Notes: generated by a model not told the origin, from the sequence alone. Counted from the stretch's first letter, positions 41,207 to 49,564 are shown. The stretch: DNA of 64,000 nt from Deltaproteobacteria bacterium (GCA_016183235.1 JACPFA010000014.1:1-64000), one strand, 5' to 3'. Numbers and translations: made by a program.

Positions 41207-44200
41207 TCAATCAATATCAATCAATTCAAAACGATCTTTTCCTTTTCCTTCATTGGGATTGGGAGTCGGAGAGGCCACTTTTTTGTCGGCCTTTGGCGCC
41301 ACCACGCCTGCACCACCGTCTTCTACCCACCCTTCTTCATGTGCCAACATGGTAAATCGTCCAGCCGGGGCTCCATCTTCATGACGAATACCTTTACGAG
41401 GGGAAGCTGCTTCTCTCTGAGGCTGGGGATTTCTAAGCGCAGCTTGGGGAGCTGGTGCCGGCTGGGCTCTTCTTATACGTCCCCTCTCTTGCAAAGATCG
41501 CAGCAAAGGTTCCATCCATTCGCCCACCCTCCGAAGACCATCCTGCGCACGCTCAGGCAGGAGTCTAGCCACAGCCATATCAGGGTTTCTTAGAGGTAAC
41601 AAAGCTCTTTCACCTAAGTGAAAATAGTTACCGATGACCAAATCTGTTAACCGACCCCCTAATTCCACTAGTTTTTCTGGAAGGTACAAGGCTACCCAGC
41701 GTTGCAGAGTTAGTACTTTATCGCCATGTTCCTGACTGCACCGTTTATTTTTGGGTAGCTCTGAAAATATTCTCACAATATGACCGGTGGTAAAATAGTC
41801 GGGGTGGGCTTTTAAAATAGAAGTTAAGCTTCTTAGGGAAAAACCTGTTTCTTGGCTAATCAGTTGATCGATGATGAGGCTCCTTAAATCAGGGCGCGCC
41901 ACAACAAGGTATGCTAGTGCATTTGCTGCCTTAGCACTTGCATGGCAAAGCGCGGCAAGTTCACGGACATGTCTTTGTGTTATTTCTTCAGGGTGCTCCA
42001 TCACGTGCTGACGCACAGAAGCTCTGACACCTCGATTAGTTTTGGCAGTTTCAATCAATCTTGAAAAATTATGATGGGCCTCTCGAATACTTCTGACAAA
42101 ACCAAGGCCTCGGGATGCCACAATTATAGCTTCTCGCAAATCAGAACGTCTTTCTGCAAGGTCTACCAAGGCTCTTGCTGCCTTGACGCTTGTCTTTGCA
42201 AGTTCGGCTAACGCTAAAATATGTGCCGGTTTTACCTGATCGGCGTGGTATCTTACGTGCTCGAGAACAGTAATCCGAGCGCTTCGATCAGTCTTAGCTC
42301 TTTGAATTAATTTTGAAAGCTCATCGAGCACACGGACTTCAGGCCCTTTAACAATGTCCTCCTCCTCAATATCATCGGTGTCAAGTAGGTCATCATCGGT
42401 GTCAAATGGGTCAAAGCCTTCAGCCCCAGACCCAAGAGCCTCCAGTTTAATGCTTTTTGCTCTGCGAATATCGCCTTCTAATGATGGATCGGAAATCCCA
42501 TCTAAAAATGATTTTATCGCCCCAGCTTGAGCTGGTGAAATCTTTTCGGCTATTGCTCCAAGTTTTTCTCTAGCTTTTTTATTACGTGGATTGATTGTGA
42601 GCGCGTATTGATAGTATTCAACGGCTTTTGTAAAATCCTGTTCTCCTTCATACATTTTTCCAAGAATTACATAAAGACCGGCAGTAGAGGGTAATAGCTC
42701 GATTGCTTTCTCAAATAATTCACGGGCCCTTGTGCGATTTCCCTGCAGTAAAGAAGCTGCTAAATTATTTATCCTCCCCACAAAGGAGAAATAAGCCGGC
42801 CTTGCTTGACATTCTTCTCCAGAAACACGGAGGTTAGGCTCAGCACTTGAAGCAGCTGCATAAGATCTTGTTGTTTCAACGACAAGGTCAGCGGCTTGGT
42901 AGTAGAGAAAAACATGCGATTGATAAGTTCTAACGGCAATGTCTAAATGTGCGAGTGATGCAAAATGTGCAAATAAAATGGTCAAGTTTTCACATACTCC
43001 CTCGCCTGACAAAATAAGATTTGTAAACGAAACATCAGACTCCACATATCGGTTTAATTTTCGAGAATTGAGAAATCTAGACACTTGGTATAGACCAAAT
43101 AAGTTGTCGAGTAAGCTTGAGTTTGTTTGAGCCGTCTCTAAAAGAACTTTAAATTCTTCAGGCATGTATTCGCCAACGAGGCCCTCTTGTTTTAAGTAAT
43201 CCGCTACAAGGGTCAGTTTTTCATGCATAGTAACGGTGGATGGATCTTTATAATAATGAAAAAACTCCCTTTCAAGCGCTGCAAGCCTGCCCCTGGCCTC
43301 AGAAAAATTACCTTGATGAGCACGATCGAGATGCAATTCTTCCCATGCAATAACCAAATCAGCTAAATTACCGGATGCATAGGCCCTTTCTAATGCTGCA
43401 AGTGCTTCCTCTCGAGGAAGGGCTAAGATATTCTTGGCGATCTCTTCAACTGATACCGCAGTTTTCCTTGCAACTAGAGCTTGATATTTTGGGGAAGGCG
43501 CAATCTCCGGCGAACTTTGCTCTGTTGAGGTAAATCGTATGCTCGTTTCATCAATGGTTACTAAAATTTCTAATTTACTAAGATGGTCTTTAATCACATC
43601 ACCATCCTGTAGTAGTTGTCCCCAAGATCTAATACGCAGTTCAGCTCCATCTCTTTCAACAACAAGCGCTCTGGGATACCCGAAGACCACCTCACCTAGA
43701 CTAATCCATGCCCCACTTAAATCAGTCTCCACTTTAACTTGGGGAGGAAGCTTCGCTGCTCCTATTAGAGACTTCATCTCTCTTGGCGCTGTTGTAGTTT
43801 CAAAATGACCTTTGCCCCCCTCTATTTCAAACCTGAAATGGGTATCATAAATCGAGATAATGTCCCCCGGTTCTAAGGCCGTACAAACATCTTCTTCAAT
43901 TCTCCAGCTCTTGTTATCTCGAGTTACAATAGTGGATCTATCAGGGTAATTATTTGCTATCCAATAAGAGCCATCGGTATCAATCTTGACTACAGCATGA
44001 TAACTTCTTGCCCTCGCATCATGGACAATGATTCCATTTTCGCCTGGGTTTCTACCTATGTAGAACTTCCCATCAAAAGCATAGTCCCTGGGCAAAGTTG
44101 CCACTGGTTTGTTTGTCTTCGCTTCCCCATCCGCCCCATCCGCTGGTGCACTGGCTGGACTTCCAGAGTCAGCCGAATTAACAATTTTAAGACCTTTAAG

Positions 44201-45817
44201 CGAAGGTTCCGTGTTATCGGGTGAAGATGAATCCTCCCGCAATTGCCCCAACCTAAACCCCAGCAATCTTGCTAGATCTTCATTTCCATTAGACTTGTGC
44301 CTTTGGATCTCACTTTCTAGCCACCCAATCATCCGTCGGCGTTCCTCTTCTTTGCTTTTAGCGTCTTCTGCTTGACGTTGTGTCAAGCGTTCTTGAGCTA
44401 AGCGCTCACTGTCAGTTAAAGCATTTCCTCTCCAAAGCGTAGGAATCCCAGGCTTTGATGATGATGCTTCCGGTCTTGAGCTAGTCTTTGCTTGGGGGTT
44501 CAAATAGGTCATGCCTACGGGAGCTGGGTTAGTTTGGTTAGTTTGAATTAGAAAATAAGCTGCTTGGTTTGTTGGCTTAGGCCCGCTTGCCTGATTGATA
44601 ACCCAAGGCGCCGCTGGAGCAGAGGGCGGCACAACAGGTGCCGGCCTAGCCGGTTCTGGTGTTGGGGCTGTCGGTTGATTCAGAGAAATTAGAGATCGCT
44701 TCCAAGGAATTCCAGACGAAAATGGCTTGGCATCCGCGTATGCCCGATATCTTCGTGAAGAATTGCCTCGCCCAAGCTGGAAATAAATACTGTTGATGCG
44801 CTCTTCTATAGAAGTTCGTGGATTTCTAATGTAACCCAGCTGGCTGGAAGCCCGTGGTGTGCGAGATGTCTTCGGCCGGGCTTTTTTGGAAAACTTCGAA
44901 TCCGGCTTCGGCTCTCTTCCTGAGGGCTCTGGTTTCTGAGCTCGGTAATCTCGCCGCTCTTCTGTGGATGTTCTATCCCGAGGGTTAGGGCTTATCCTGG
45001 CATCCGGCACATCCGGTAAGGTACCTTTCTTAGCTCCATTGATTTTCCCCACTCTGGCAGCTCCCGCAGCCAAGGCAACGTCTCCCAAGGCCGAGCCAGC
45101 GTTCCACCAATCCAGGTCGGTAGTAGCTTCTACTTGGGGCCAGACAAAAGAGCTTTCCAAGCGAATTCCATCTTCAAGCAGGAGTTTCATTACGATACTG
45201 CTTTCTCGACTTCCAACCCGGGTAATCGCGCCTTCTTCGATAATCTCCATTTGAGCAAACTCTTCACGGGGGATGCTAAAGGCAAAGGGTTTTCCTTCAG
45301 CCAAGGCACTCCGAAATTCAGTCGAGCGGTCTTTAGAATCTGAGTCTCTTAGCTTGCCTACAATCATCCGGCGCGAGCCCTTGGCTTGAGGATCCACAAG
45401 GAGATAAATGGTATTACTTTTAGGTTCCACTAAAACAATGGGATCAGGGCTTCCATCCGCCAAGCGAATCAGATCTTCTTGAATCTGGGCCAGCGATCCG
45501 TACTCCGGTATCATTTCACCAGCAGCTCGAGGAACCTCTGCTAGCATTTTATCCAAGCCCTCCAAGTTCAGCGAAGAAACTTTTTCGGATAGTTTTCCAA
45601 ATAAAGTCAGGCCTTGAGAAGCTAGCTTCGGCAAAGGACCCAGGAAGTATTGCAACACTTTAAATGTAGAGACCGGCTCTTGATCAACAGTTAATTTACT
45701 TAACTCGAGGGGGGTGTCAGTATGCTCACCCACGGGCAAACCAGTTTCACGACCTAATTCTGCATTCCCCTCTGGCAGCCCTAGATATTTGGCAATGACG
45801 CTAGCAACTCCCCCCAT
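41207..45817 (-). CDS. Giant FHA/transglutaminase-like/TPR protein with the shared N-terminal tag
   Basis: The 1536-residue protein begins MGGVASVIAKYLGLPEGN. A low-complexity proline/arginine-rich stretch spans about 280-450. An FHA domain lies at about 575-665 (FYIGRNPGENGIIVHDARAR, then SYHAVVKIDTDGSYWIANN), suggesting phosphothreonine binding. A transglutaminase-like segment follows (SGEGVCENLTILFAHFASLA with Cys near 942 and YQSHVFLYY with His near 967). A TPR block lies at about 1030-1085 (LYVILGKMYEGEQDFTKAVE). Two helical repeats of about 66 residues begin near 1169 and 1252 (IQRAKTDRSARITVLEHV; IETAKTNRGVRASVRQHV). No signal peptide is seen. The combination suggests a signalling or effector scaffold; its function is unknown. 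Confidence 0.7.
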   Translation of the reverse strand: MGGVASVIAKYLGLPEGNAELGRETGLPVGEHTDTPLELSKLTVDQEPVSTFKVLQYFLGPLPKLASQGLTLFGKLSEKVSSLNLEGLDKMLAEVPRAAGEMIPEYGSLAQIQEDLIRLADGSPDPIVLVEPKSNTIYLLVDPQAKGSRRMIVGKLRDSDSKDRSTEFRSALAEGKPFAFSIPREEFAQMEIIEEGAITRVGSRESSIVMKLLLEDGIRLESSFVWPQVEATTDLDWWNAGSALGDVALAAGAARVGKINGAKKGTLPDVPDARISPNPRDRTSTEERRDYRAQKPEPSGREPKPDSKFSKKARPKTSRTPRASSQLGYIRNPRTSIEERINSIYFQLGRGNSSRRYRAYADAKPFSSGIPWKRSLISLNQPTAPTPEPARPAPVVPPSAPAAPWVINQASGPKPTNQAAYFLIQTNQTNPAPVGMTYLNPQAKTSSRPEASSSKPGIPTLWRGNALTDSERLAQERLTQRQAEDAKSKEEERRRMIGWLESEIQRHKSNGNEDLARLLGFRLGQLREDSSSPDNTEPSLKGLKIVNSADSGSPASAPADGADGEAKTNKPVATLPRDYAFDGKFYIGRNPGENGIIVHDARARSYHAVVKIDTDGSYWIANNYPDRSTIVTRDNKSWRIEEDVCTALEPGDIISIYDTHFRFEIEGGKGHFETTTAPREMKSLIGAAKLPPQVKVETDLSGAWISLGEVVFGYPRALVVERDGAELRIRSWGQLLQDGDVIKDHLSKLEILVTIDETSIRFTSTEQSSPEIAPSPKYQALVARKTAVSVEEIAKNILALPREEALAALERAYASGNLADLVIAWEELHLDRAHQGNFSEARGRLAALEREFFHYYKDPSTVTMHEKLTLVADYLKQEGLVGEYMPEEFKVLLETAQTNSSLLDNLFGLYQVSRFLNSRKLNRYVESDVSFTNLILSGEGVCENLTILFAHFASLAHLDIAVRTYQSHVFLYYQAADLVVETTRSYAAASSAEPNLRVSGEECQARPAYFSFVGRINNLAASLLQGNRTRARELFEKAIELLPSTAGLYVILGKMYEGEQDFTKAVEYYQYALTINPRNKKAREKLGAIAEKISPAQAGAIKSFLDGISDPSLEGDIRRAKSIKLEALGSGAEGFDPFDTDDDLLDTDDIEEEDIVKGPEVRVLDELSKLIQRAKTDRSARITVLEHVRYHADQVKPAHILALAELAKTSVKAARALVDLAERRSDLREAIIVASRGLGFVRSIREAHHNFSRLIETAKTNRGVRASVRQHVMEHPEEITQRHVRELAALCHASAKAANALAYLVVARPDLRSLIIDQLISQETGFSLRSLTSILKAHPDYFTTGHIVRIFSELPKNKRCSQEHGDKVLTLQRWVALYLPEKLVELGGRLTDLVIGNYFHLGERALLPLRNPDMAVARLLPERAQDGLRRVGEWMEPLLRSLQERGRIRRAQPAPAPQAALRNPQPQREAASPRKGIRHEDGAPAGRFTMLAHEEGWVEDGGAGVVAPKADKKVASPTPNPNEGKGKDRFELIDID

Positions 45818-45924
45818 GGCAATCTCCTTTTCAACCGTAAGTTAGGTGCCTGCTCTTTTTCTTTCTCGGCAAAAAGGAGATTTGAGTTCTCTAATCATGC
45901 ACAAAGAGTATACAGATAGTATAC
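45755..45924 (-). repeat. Duplicated promoter-leader-tag block, copy B
   Basis: This is the counterpart of 40981-41146, in front of and inside the 1536-residue gene. The first 21 codons differ by one amino acid (Ala for Ser at residue 19), while the codons after them are unrelated. Confidence 0.8.
45908..45924. promoter_or_regulatory. GTATAC-N5-GTATAC operator-like site, copy B
   Basis: Same 17-bp arrangement as at 41130-41146, about 90 bp upstream of the 1536-residue gene. It lies only 9 bp from the elbB stop codon, so the giant gene must carry its own promoter in this short gap. Confidence 0.5.
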
Positions 45925-45932
45925 GGCACTTA

Positions 45933-46586
45933 TTAAGCCAGCTTCAAAACTGCGGTAACTAATTTCTCAATCCCATCGGCAGCTTCTTTGATGCTACGGG
46001 CACACATGTAAGCGGGGGTTGAAACAATTTTATTTTGTTTATCAATCACAATTTCACTTGCCGTCACTGCAACATGTCTTGCCCCCATTTTTTCTAAAGC
46101 CGCAGCAGTGCCGGCATCATTGCCAATCGTTAGTTCGGGATGAAGTTCTCGACCTAAGATGCAGGCCATCAAGGCTGGGGCAATGCAAAGAGCTCCAATG
46201 GGTTTCTTAGCAGCATAGACTTCTTTAACCAAACGAGCCACCTCGGGGTGAGGTTTTGCTTCAGCCCCTTTTGTTGCAAAGTCACAGAGGTTTTTAGCTG
46301 CACCATAGCCACCCGGGAAAATTAATCCATCAACATCACTGGCTTTCACCACTGCGATGTCTTTAATATCACCACGGGCTATGCGCGCCGACTCTTGCAG
46401 CACATTACGTTTTTTACCTGTGGGTTGATTGGTTAAGTGGTTAATCTCCTCTAATTCTATATTGGGAGCGATCTTAATAGCCTGAGCACCCGCACGATCT
46501 AAGGCTAATAAAGTTATCACCGCTTCATGAATCTCAGAACCATCCATCACTCCACAACCCGATAAAACCACAGCTATTTTTTTCAT
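45933..46586 (-). CDS. elbB: ElbB-type DJ-1/PfpI-family glyoxalase
   Basis: The 217-residue protein matches ElbB (enhancing lycopene biosynthesis protein 2): MKKIAVVLSGCGVMDGSEIH at the N-terminus, VDGLIFPGGYGAAKNLCDFA in the middle and the nucleophile elbow KPIGALCIAPALMACILG with the conserved cysteine. E. coli ElbB has glyoxalase activity and its overexpression raises isoprenoid output. Length is as expected. A GAGGTGA ribosome-binding site precedes ATG. It is divergent from the DUF4149 gene fragment to its right; an inserted ATPase cassette now separates it from the intact DUF4149 gene. Confidence 0.92.
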   Translation of the reverse strand: MKKIAVVLSGCGVMDGSEIHEAVITLLALDRAGAQAIKIAPNIELEEINHLTNQPTGKKRNVLQESARIARGDIKDIAVVKASDVDGLIFPGGYGAAKNLCDFATKGAEAKPHPEVARLVKEVYAAKKPIGALCIAPALMACILGRELHPELTIGNDAGTAAALEKMGARHVAVTASEIVIDKQNKIVSTPAYMCARSIKEAADGIEKLVTAVLKLA

Positions 46587-46604
46587 AAATCACCTCACTG
46601 TTTA

Positions 46605-46678
46605 GTGCGAATAAAGGTTATTTTTACTCTTCCAAGTCGTTATAGACAATGAAATGATAAAATTTCTACAGGTTATTT
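46605..46678 (+). repeat. 74-bp duplication, left copy, carrying the broken start of the DUF4149 gene
   Basis: About 66 of 74 bases match 48163-48236. The copy includes ATGATAAAATTTCTACAG, the first codons of the DUF4149 gene, but runs into a stop after ten codons. The two copies bracket the repeat-plus-ATPase cassette, so the insertion or rearrangement duplicated the gene's 5' end. Confidence 0.75.
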
Positions 46679-46687
46679 GTCTTTAGG

Positions 46688-46711
46688 GCACCTCTAATAA
46701 CTTGGATTTGG
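46688..46711 (+). repeat. 24-bp interspersed motif, copy 3
   Basis: Identical to 22216-22239. It immediately precedes the second palindromic element, in the same relative arrangement as at 31249-31272. Confidence 0.75.
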
Positions 46712-46857
46712 GGGGACCTCTAAAAAGGGCCCAGATGCAAGGCGCCCGCAAAGACGCGACCGGAGCATATATGGAAATACGTGAGGATCGCGGCTTTGCG
46801 GGCAATCCTTCGCTTGCGCTCTGGACAGGCTCTGCAGATGGGTCGTTTTTAGAGGTC
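46712..46857 (+). mobile_element. MITE-like palindromic element, copy 2
   Basis: It begins GGGGACCTCTAAAAAGGGCC and ends with TTTTTAGAGGTCA, so the right terminal repeat has a base change compared with copy 1. The first 90 or so bases match copy 1 with a single difference. A segment of about 25 bases (CTTCGCTTGCGCTCTGGACA region) is present here but absent from copy 1. An internal open frame across it is the same one the lipoprotein uses at 31.1 kb. It lies 7 bp from the ATPase stop. Confidence 0.7.
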
Positions 46858-46864
46858 ACCTTTA

Positions 46865-48052
46865 TTAAAAATGGGCGAGAAATCGAGTTGCGGGCATGAT
46901 TCGCGCGGTGCATCCGTTGATAGGAGAAGTCATCCAATCTTTATTTCCCATTAAACTAACTTGAAAGGCATAGGGAAATGAGACTCTCTCTAATAAATAT
47001 TTTAGATTAGAATCTAAGTTTTGTTCGTTTAATTTCACCTCAATAGCTGCCCATGGTTTGCCTTGTTTAAGCAAAATAAAGTCTACTTCATGCCCCACCA
47101 CATCCCTAAAATATCGCAATTCCCATTTTTCGCCTTCTACATCCTGTCGCCAGTGAACAAATCGCAACAAATGGAGAGCAACCAGGTTTTCAAAACGACT
47201 GGCTTCATTCTCTACTTTGCTCCAGTCCCAAAAATAAAGTTTTTGTTCTTTCTTAACAGCCTTGATTCGAGGGGCTCCAAAAGGAGCGACTCGAAAAATA
47301 GCATATAATTTTTCAAAAATGGCGACCCAATGACGAACGGTTTCGAAAGCAACTTCTAGATCCTCTTTGAGACTATTGATGGATAAAACAGAACCTACTG
47401 TAACCGGCAATCGATCTAAAAGTAGCTCCATTTTATCTAAATCCACAACCTTTTCGAGGGTTCGAATTTCATCTCGAATTAATCTAGCTCCATAGGCCAG
47501 CCTCCAACGACCTGCTTCTTTCTCAGACCCAGAAAATAAAGGTTCTGGAAACCCTCCTAGCACCAAAAGATCCTTAAGTTGCCGATGCAGGGAGGTTGGA
47601 ATTTTCATTTCAAACTTAACTATTTCTTCTAATGGGAGAAGTTTTTTTTGATGAAGTTCTGATAAAGTAAAAGGATGAAGCCGGTGAAAATAGTACCTGC
47701 CCTGTAGAGAATCACCGCCTCGACTATAGGCATCTAATTTGGCACTACCCGTCACTAAAATACGATGATCGTCATGAAATTGATCGTATTTCCCTTTAAG
47801 CCAATTTCGCCACCTGGAATATTTGTGCAACTCATCAAAAATCCATAATTGCGAATGGACATCCAGACGATTTTTTAACAGGTCTAATCTTTGTTCATCA
47901 ATATCCCAGCTGTAATAGCTAAAAGGAATTTTGACCTTTTTTGTGATGGCCTTAGCCAAGGTAGTCTTGCCACATTGCCGTGGACCCGCAATAAAAACCA
48001 TCTTTTTTTTGAGATCATTAATAATAATGGGTTCTAATTGGCGAGGTAGCAT
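46865..48052 (-). CDS. DUF4143-type AAA ATPase, intact, in a duplicated cassette
   Basis: The 395-residue protein has a complete N-terminus, Walker A GPRQCGKTTLAK (23-34), Walker B LWIFDELHKY, RILVTGSAKLDAYSRGGDSL, and the C-terminal nuclease-like VDFILLKQGKPWAAIEVKL. It is clearly related to the 24197 ATPase over its whole length (for example KAVKKEQKLYFWDWSKVENE). It is flanked by a MITE-like element on its 3' side and enclosed by 74-bp direct repeats. An inverted repeat lies just upstream of its start. The architecture is that of an ATP-dependent molecular switch joined to a PD-(D/E)xK fold; its biological role is unknown. Confidence 0.85.
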   Translation of the reverse strand: MLPRQLEPIIINDLKKKMVFIAGPRQCGKTTLAKAITKKVKIPFSYYSWDIDEQRLDLLKNRLDVHSQLWIFDELHKYSRWRNWLKGKYDQFHDDHRILVTGSAKLDAYSRGGDSLQGRYYFHRLHPFTLSELHQKKLLPLEEIVKFEMKIPTSLHRQLKDLLVLGGFPEPLFSGSEKEAGRWRLAYGARLIRDEIRTLEKVVDLDKMELLLDRLPVTVGSVLSINSLKEDLEVAFETVRHWVAIFEKLYAIFRVAPFGAPRIKAVKKEQKLYFWDWSKVENEASRFENLVALHLLRFVHWRQDVEGEKWELRYFRDVVGHEVDFILLKQGKPWAAIEVKLNEQNLDSNLKYLLERVSFPYAFQVSLMGNKDWMTSPINGCTARIMPATRFLAHF

Positions 48053-48067
48053 AAAAGTTAATCACAT

Positions 48068-48091
48068 TATTTTAGCTTGAGGTCTAAAATA
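48068..48091. promoter_or_regulatory. Inverted repeat upstream of the ATPase gene
   Basis: TATTTTAG (48068-48075) and CTAAAATA (48084-48091) are separated by 8 bp, and a third related half-site CTAAAATAATA lies near 48116. It starts 16 bp upstream of the leftward ATPase ATG, as expected for an operator. Confidence 0.45.
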
Positions 48092-48162
48092 CATCGAACT
48101 TTTTTAGAGTCCTATCTAAAATAATACAACTAGCACAACCTGTCAAGCGCAAATTGGTTTTG

Positions 48163-48236
48163 GTGCGAATAAAGGTTGTTCTTACTCTTTCAAATCGTTA
48201 TAAATAGTGAAATGATAAAATTTCTACAGATTATTT
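48163..48236 (+). repeat. 74-bp duplication, right copy, start of the intact DUF4149 gene
   Basis: Matches 46605-46678 at about 89 percent by eye. It contains the presumed promoter region and first eight codons of the intact DUF4149 gene. Confidence 0.75.
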
Positions 48237-48685
48237 ATTTGTTGGCTCTGAGTTTATGGACCGGGGGCATGGTTTATTTCAGTGCCTTTTTAGCCCCCAT
48301 GGCCTTTCGCCATTTGGCTAAAGAAATTGCGGGTGAATTTGTTGGGGTATTATTTCCAACCTATTATCATATTGGGTATGGCCTAGGTGGGGTCATGCTC
48401 ATTGCCACAGTTCTCGAAACCATGATCGATCGAGAGGCCCATTGGTTTAGAATGATTGCTATTGTCATTATGTTGGGATGCTCTTTTTATGCGGGAGTCA
48501 AAATTTTGCCCCAAACCCATCAAATAAAACAAGAACTGAAGACCATGTCTGAACAACCTTCAGAGTTAGCCCAAACTAAACAAGCCATCTTCCGCCGTTT
48601 ACATCGACAAGCTGTGATTTTAAACGGCCTTACGTTAATTCTTGGAATTATTTTGATTACCAATTTTTCACTTCGGATCAGGTAA
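48212..48685 (+). CDS. DUF4149-family membrane protein
   Basis: From ATG 48212 the protein is 157 residues with four hydrophobic segments, beginning IKFLQIIYLLALSLWTGGMV and containing FSAFLAPMAFRHL and PTYYHIGYGLGGVMLIATVL. The pattern W-(T/I)-G-G-x-V-x(n)-P-x-A-F is typical of DUF4149 (TMEM205-like) proteins of unknown role. The start was chosen because the 74-bp duplication and homology begin there; an in-frame TTG-type start at 48176 would be upstream of conserved sequence. The 5' end is duplicated at 46605. Confidence 0.78.
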   Translation: MIKFLQIIYLLALSLWTGGMVYFSAFLAPMAFRHLAKEIAGEFVGVLFPTYYHIGYGLGGVMLIATVLETMIDREAHWFRMIAIVIMLGCSFYAGVKILPQTHQIKQELKTMSEQPSELAQTKQAIFRRLHRQAVILNGLTLILGIILITNFSLRIR

Positions 48686-48707
48686 GAGATTCTTCGCCCA
48701 AGGCTCA

Positions 48708-48747
48708 GAATGAATGAATGAATGAATGAATGAATGAATGAATGAAT
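48708..48747 (+). repeat. GAAT tetranucleotide microsatellite (10 units)
   Basis: Ten perfect GAAT units lie 23 bp after the DUF4149 stop codon, between it and a palindromic repeat. It is intergenic, so slippage would not switch a reading frame directly. Confidence 0.9.
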
Positions 48748-48748
48748 G

Positions 48749-48808
48749 GATGCCGGATCAGGTCCGGCATGACGGTATTGCGTCATCCCGGGCTAGACCC
48801 GGGATCCA
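48749..48808. repeat. Palindromic repeat pair, left copy
   Basis: Two hairpins in tandem: TGCCGGATCAGGTCCGGCA and ATCCCGGGCTAGACCCGGGAT. Nearly the same 60 bp recur in the same orientation at 49565-49622, on the other side of the 242-residue gene. Confidence 0.8.
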
Positions 48809-48818
48809 TATATGACAA

Positions 48819-49547
48819 CTATAAAATTTTAGCACCTGAAATTAAACCGTGGCAACTGGAGATGGTTGCAATGGCAAAAGATTCAATCTTTTGATTTTTA
48901 ATTTTATTTAATAATTTTTCGAACTCTTGATAAATCTGCATCATCGGAATTGTACCCACGGCATGACAGAGATGTTGGCATTGTAAATAATGAAAGGAAT
49001 CAAAGCTGGTTTTTTGCAAATGAGCTTGCATGGTATCGCGCATTTCCCAAGTGCGAGCATCTTGAATAGCGGGGCACCGCGTAGGTTCAATGCAATTCAT
49101 GGGGCAACGCCACTCTGCAAAACTCACCGCCATATCACCACTCGCCAGTTCTAGGCGCACCGGTGTATGGAACGGTTCTTGAAATGAAATCGAAACGATA
49201 TCTTGATGAGAACCAATGGCTTCTAAAAGTTTGATCGCCTTAATAAAACTATGAAAGAGGATGTGAGGTGCCATGTGCGAAGGGATCCAATGATCTTGTT
49301 GGGCATTAGCATCTTGATAATGATTAATAATTAACTGTGGAAAAAAATCATACCATTCTGCACATTCTAACTGCACACGAGGGTCTTGAATTTCTTTTGT
49401 AACTTTGCACTGGGGGTTTTTATCCACACAAATAATTTTTTCAAAAGTTAGCCAATTTAATTTTACCGAACGAAGCAACCATTGGGTATATTGGGTGGCA
49501 AAGCAACCCCCTCCTACCACATAAAAATTACGTATTTGGTGTGCCAT
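48819..49547 (-). CDS. Hypothetical protein, 242 aa, with GGGC loop and cysteine cluster
   Basis: Starting at ATG 49547 gives 242 residues beginning MAHQIRNFYVVGGGCFATQY, a short Rossmann-like Gly-rich start. A cysteine cluster, WRCPMNCIEPTRCPAIQDAR, lies in the middle and QCQHLCHAVGTIPM follows, which could bind metal or an iron-sulfur cluster. A longer start at 49586 is rejected because its extra residues (MPDLIRHPF) are a translation of the flanking palindromic repeat. No family is recognised. It is bracketed by two near-identical 60-bp repeats. Confidence 0.6.
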   Translation of the reverse strand: MAHQIRNFYVVGGGCFATQYTQWLLRSVKLNWLTFEKIICVDKNPQCKVTKEIQDPRVQLECAEWYDFFPQLIINHYQDANAQQDHWIPSHMAPHILFHSFIKAIKLLEAIGSHQDIVSISFQEPFHTPVRLELASGDMAVSFAEWRCPMNCIEPTRCPAIQDARTWEMRDTMQAHLQKTSFDSFHYLQCQHLCHAVGTIPMMQIYQEFEKLLNKIKNQKIESFAIATISSCHGLISGAKIL

Positions 49548-49564
49548 AAGGTTAAAAATGAATG

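Noticed and set aside
46702-46899. Open reading frame of 65 codons across the palindromic element
   Set aside because: It is the translation of the repeat itself; the same residues appear at the lipoprotein C-terminus at 31.1 kb. No ribosome-binding site is present.
48708-48747. Phase-variable contingency locus
   Set aside because: The GAAT tract is intergenic and follows the DUF4149 stop codon; slippage would not alter a reading frame or an obvious promoter.
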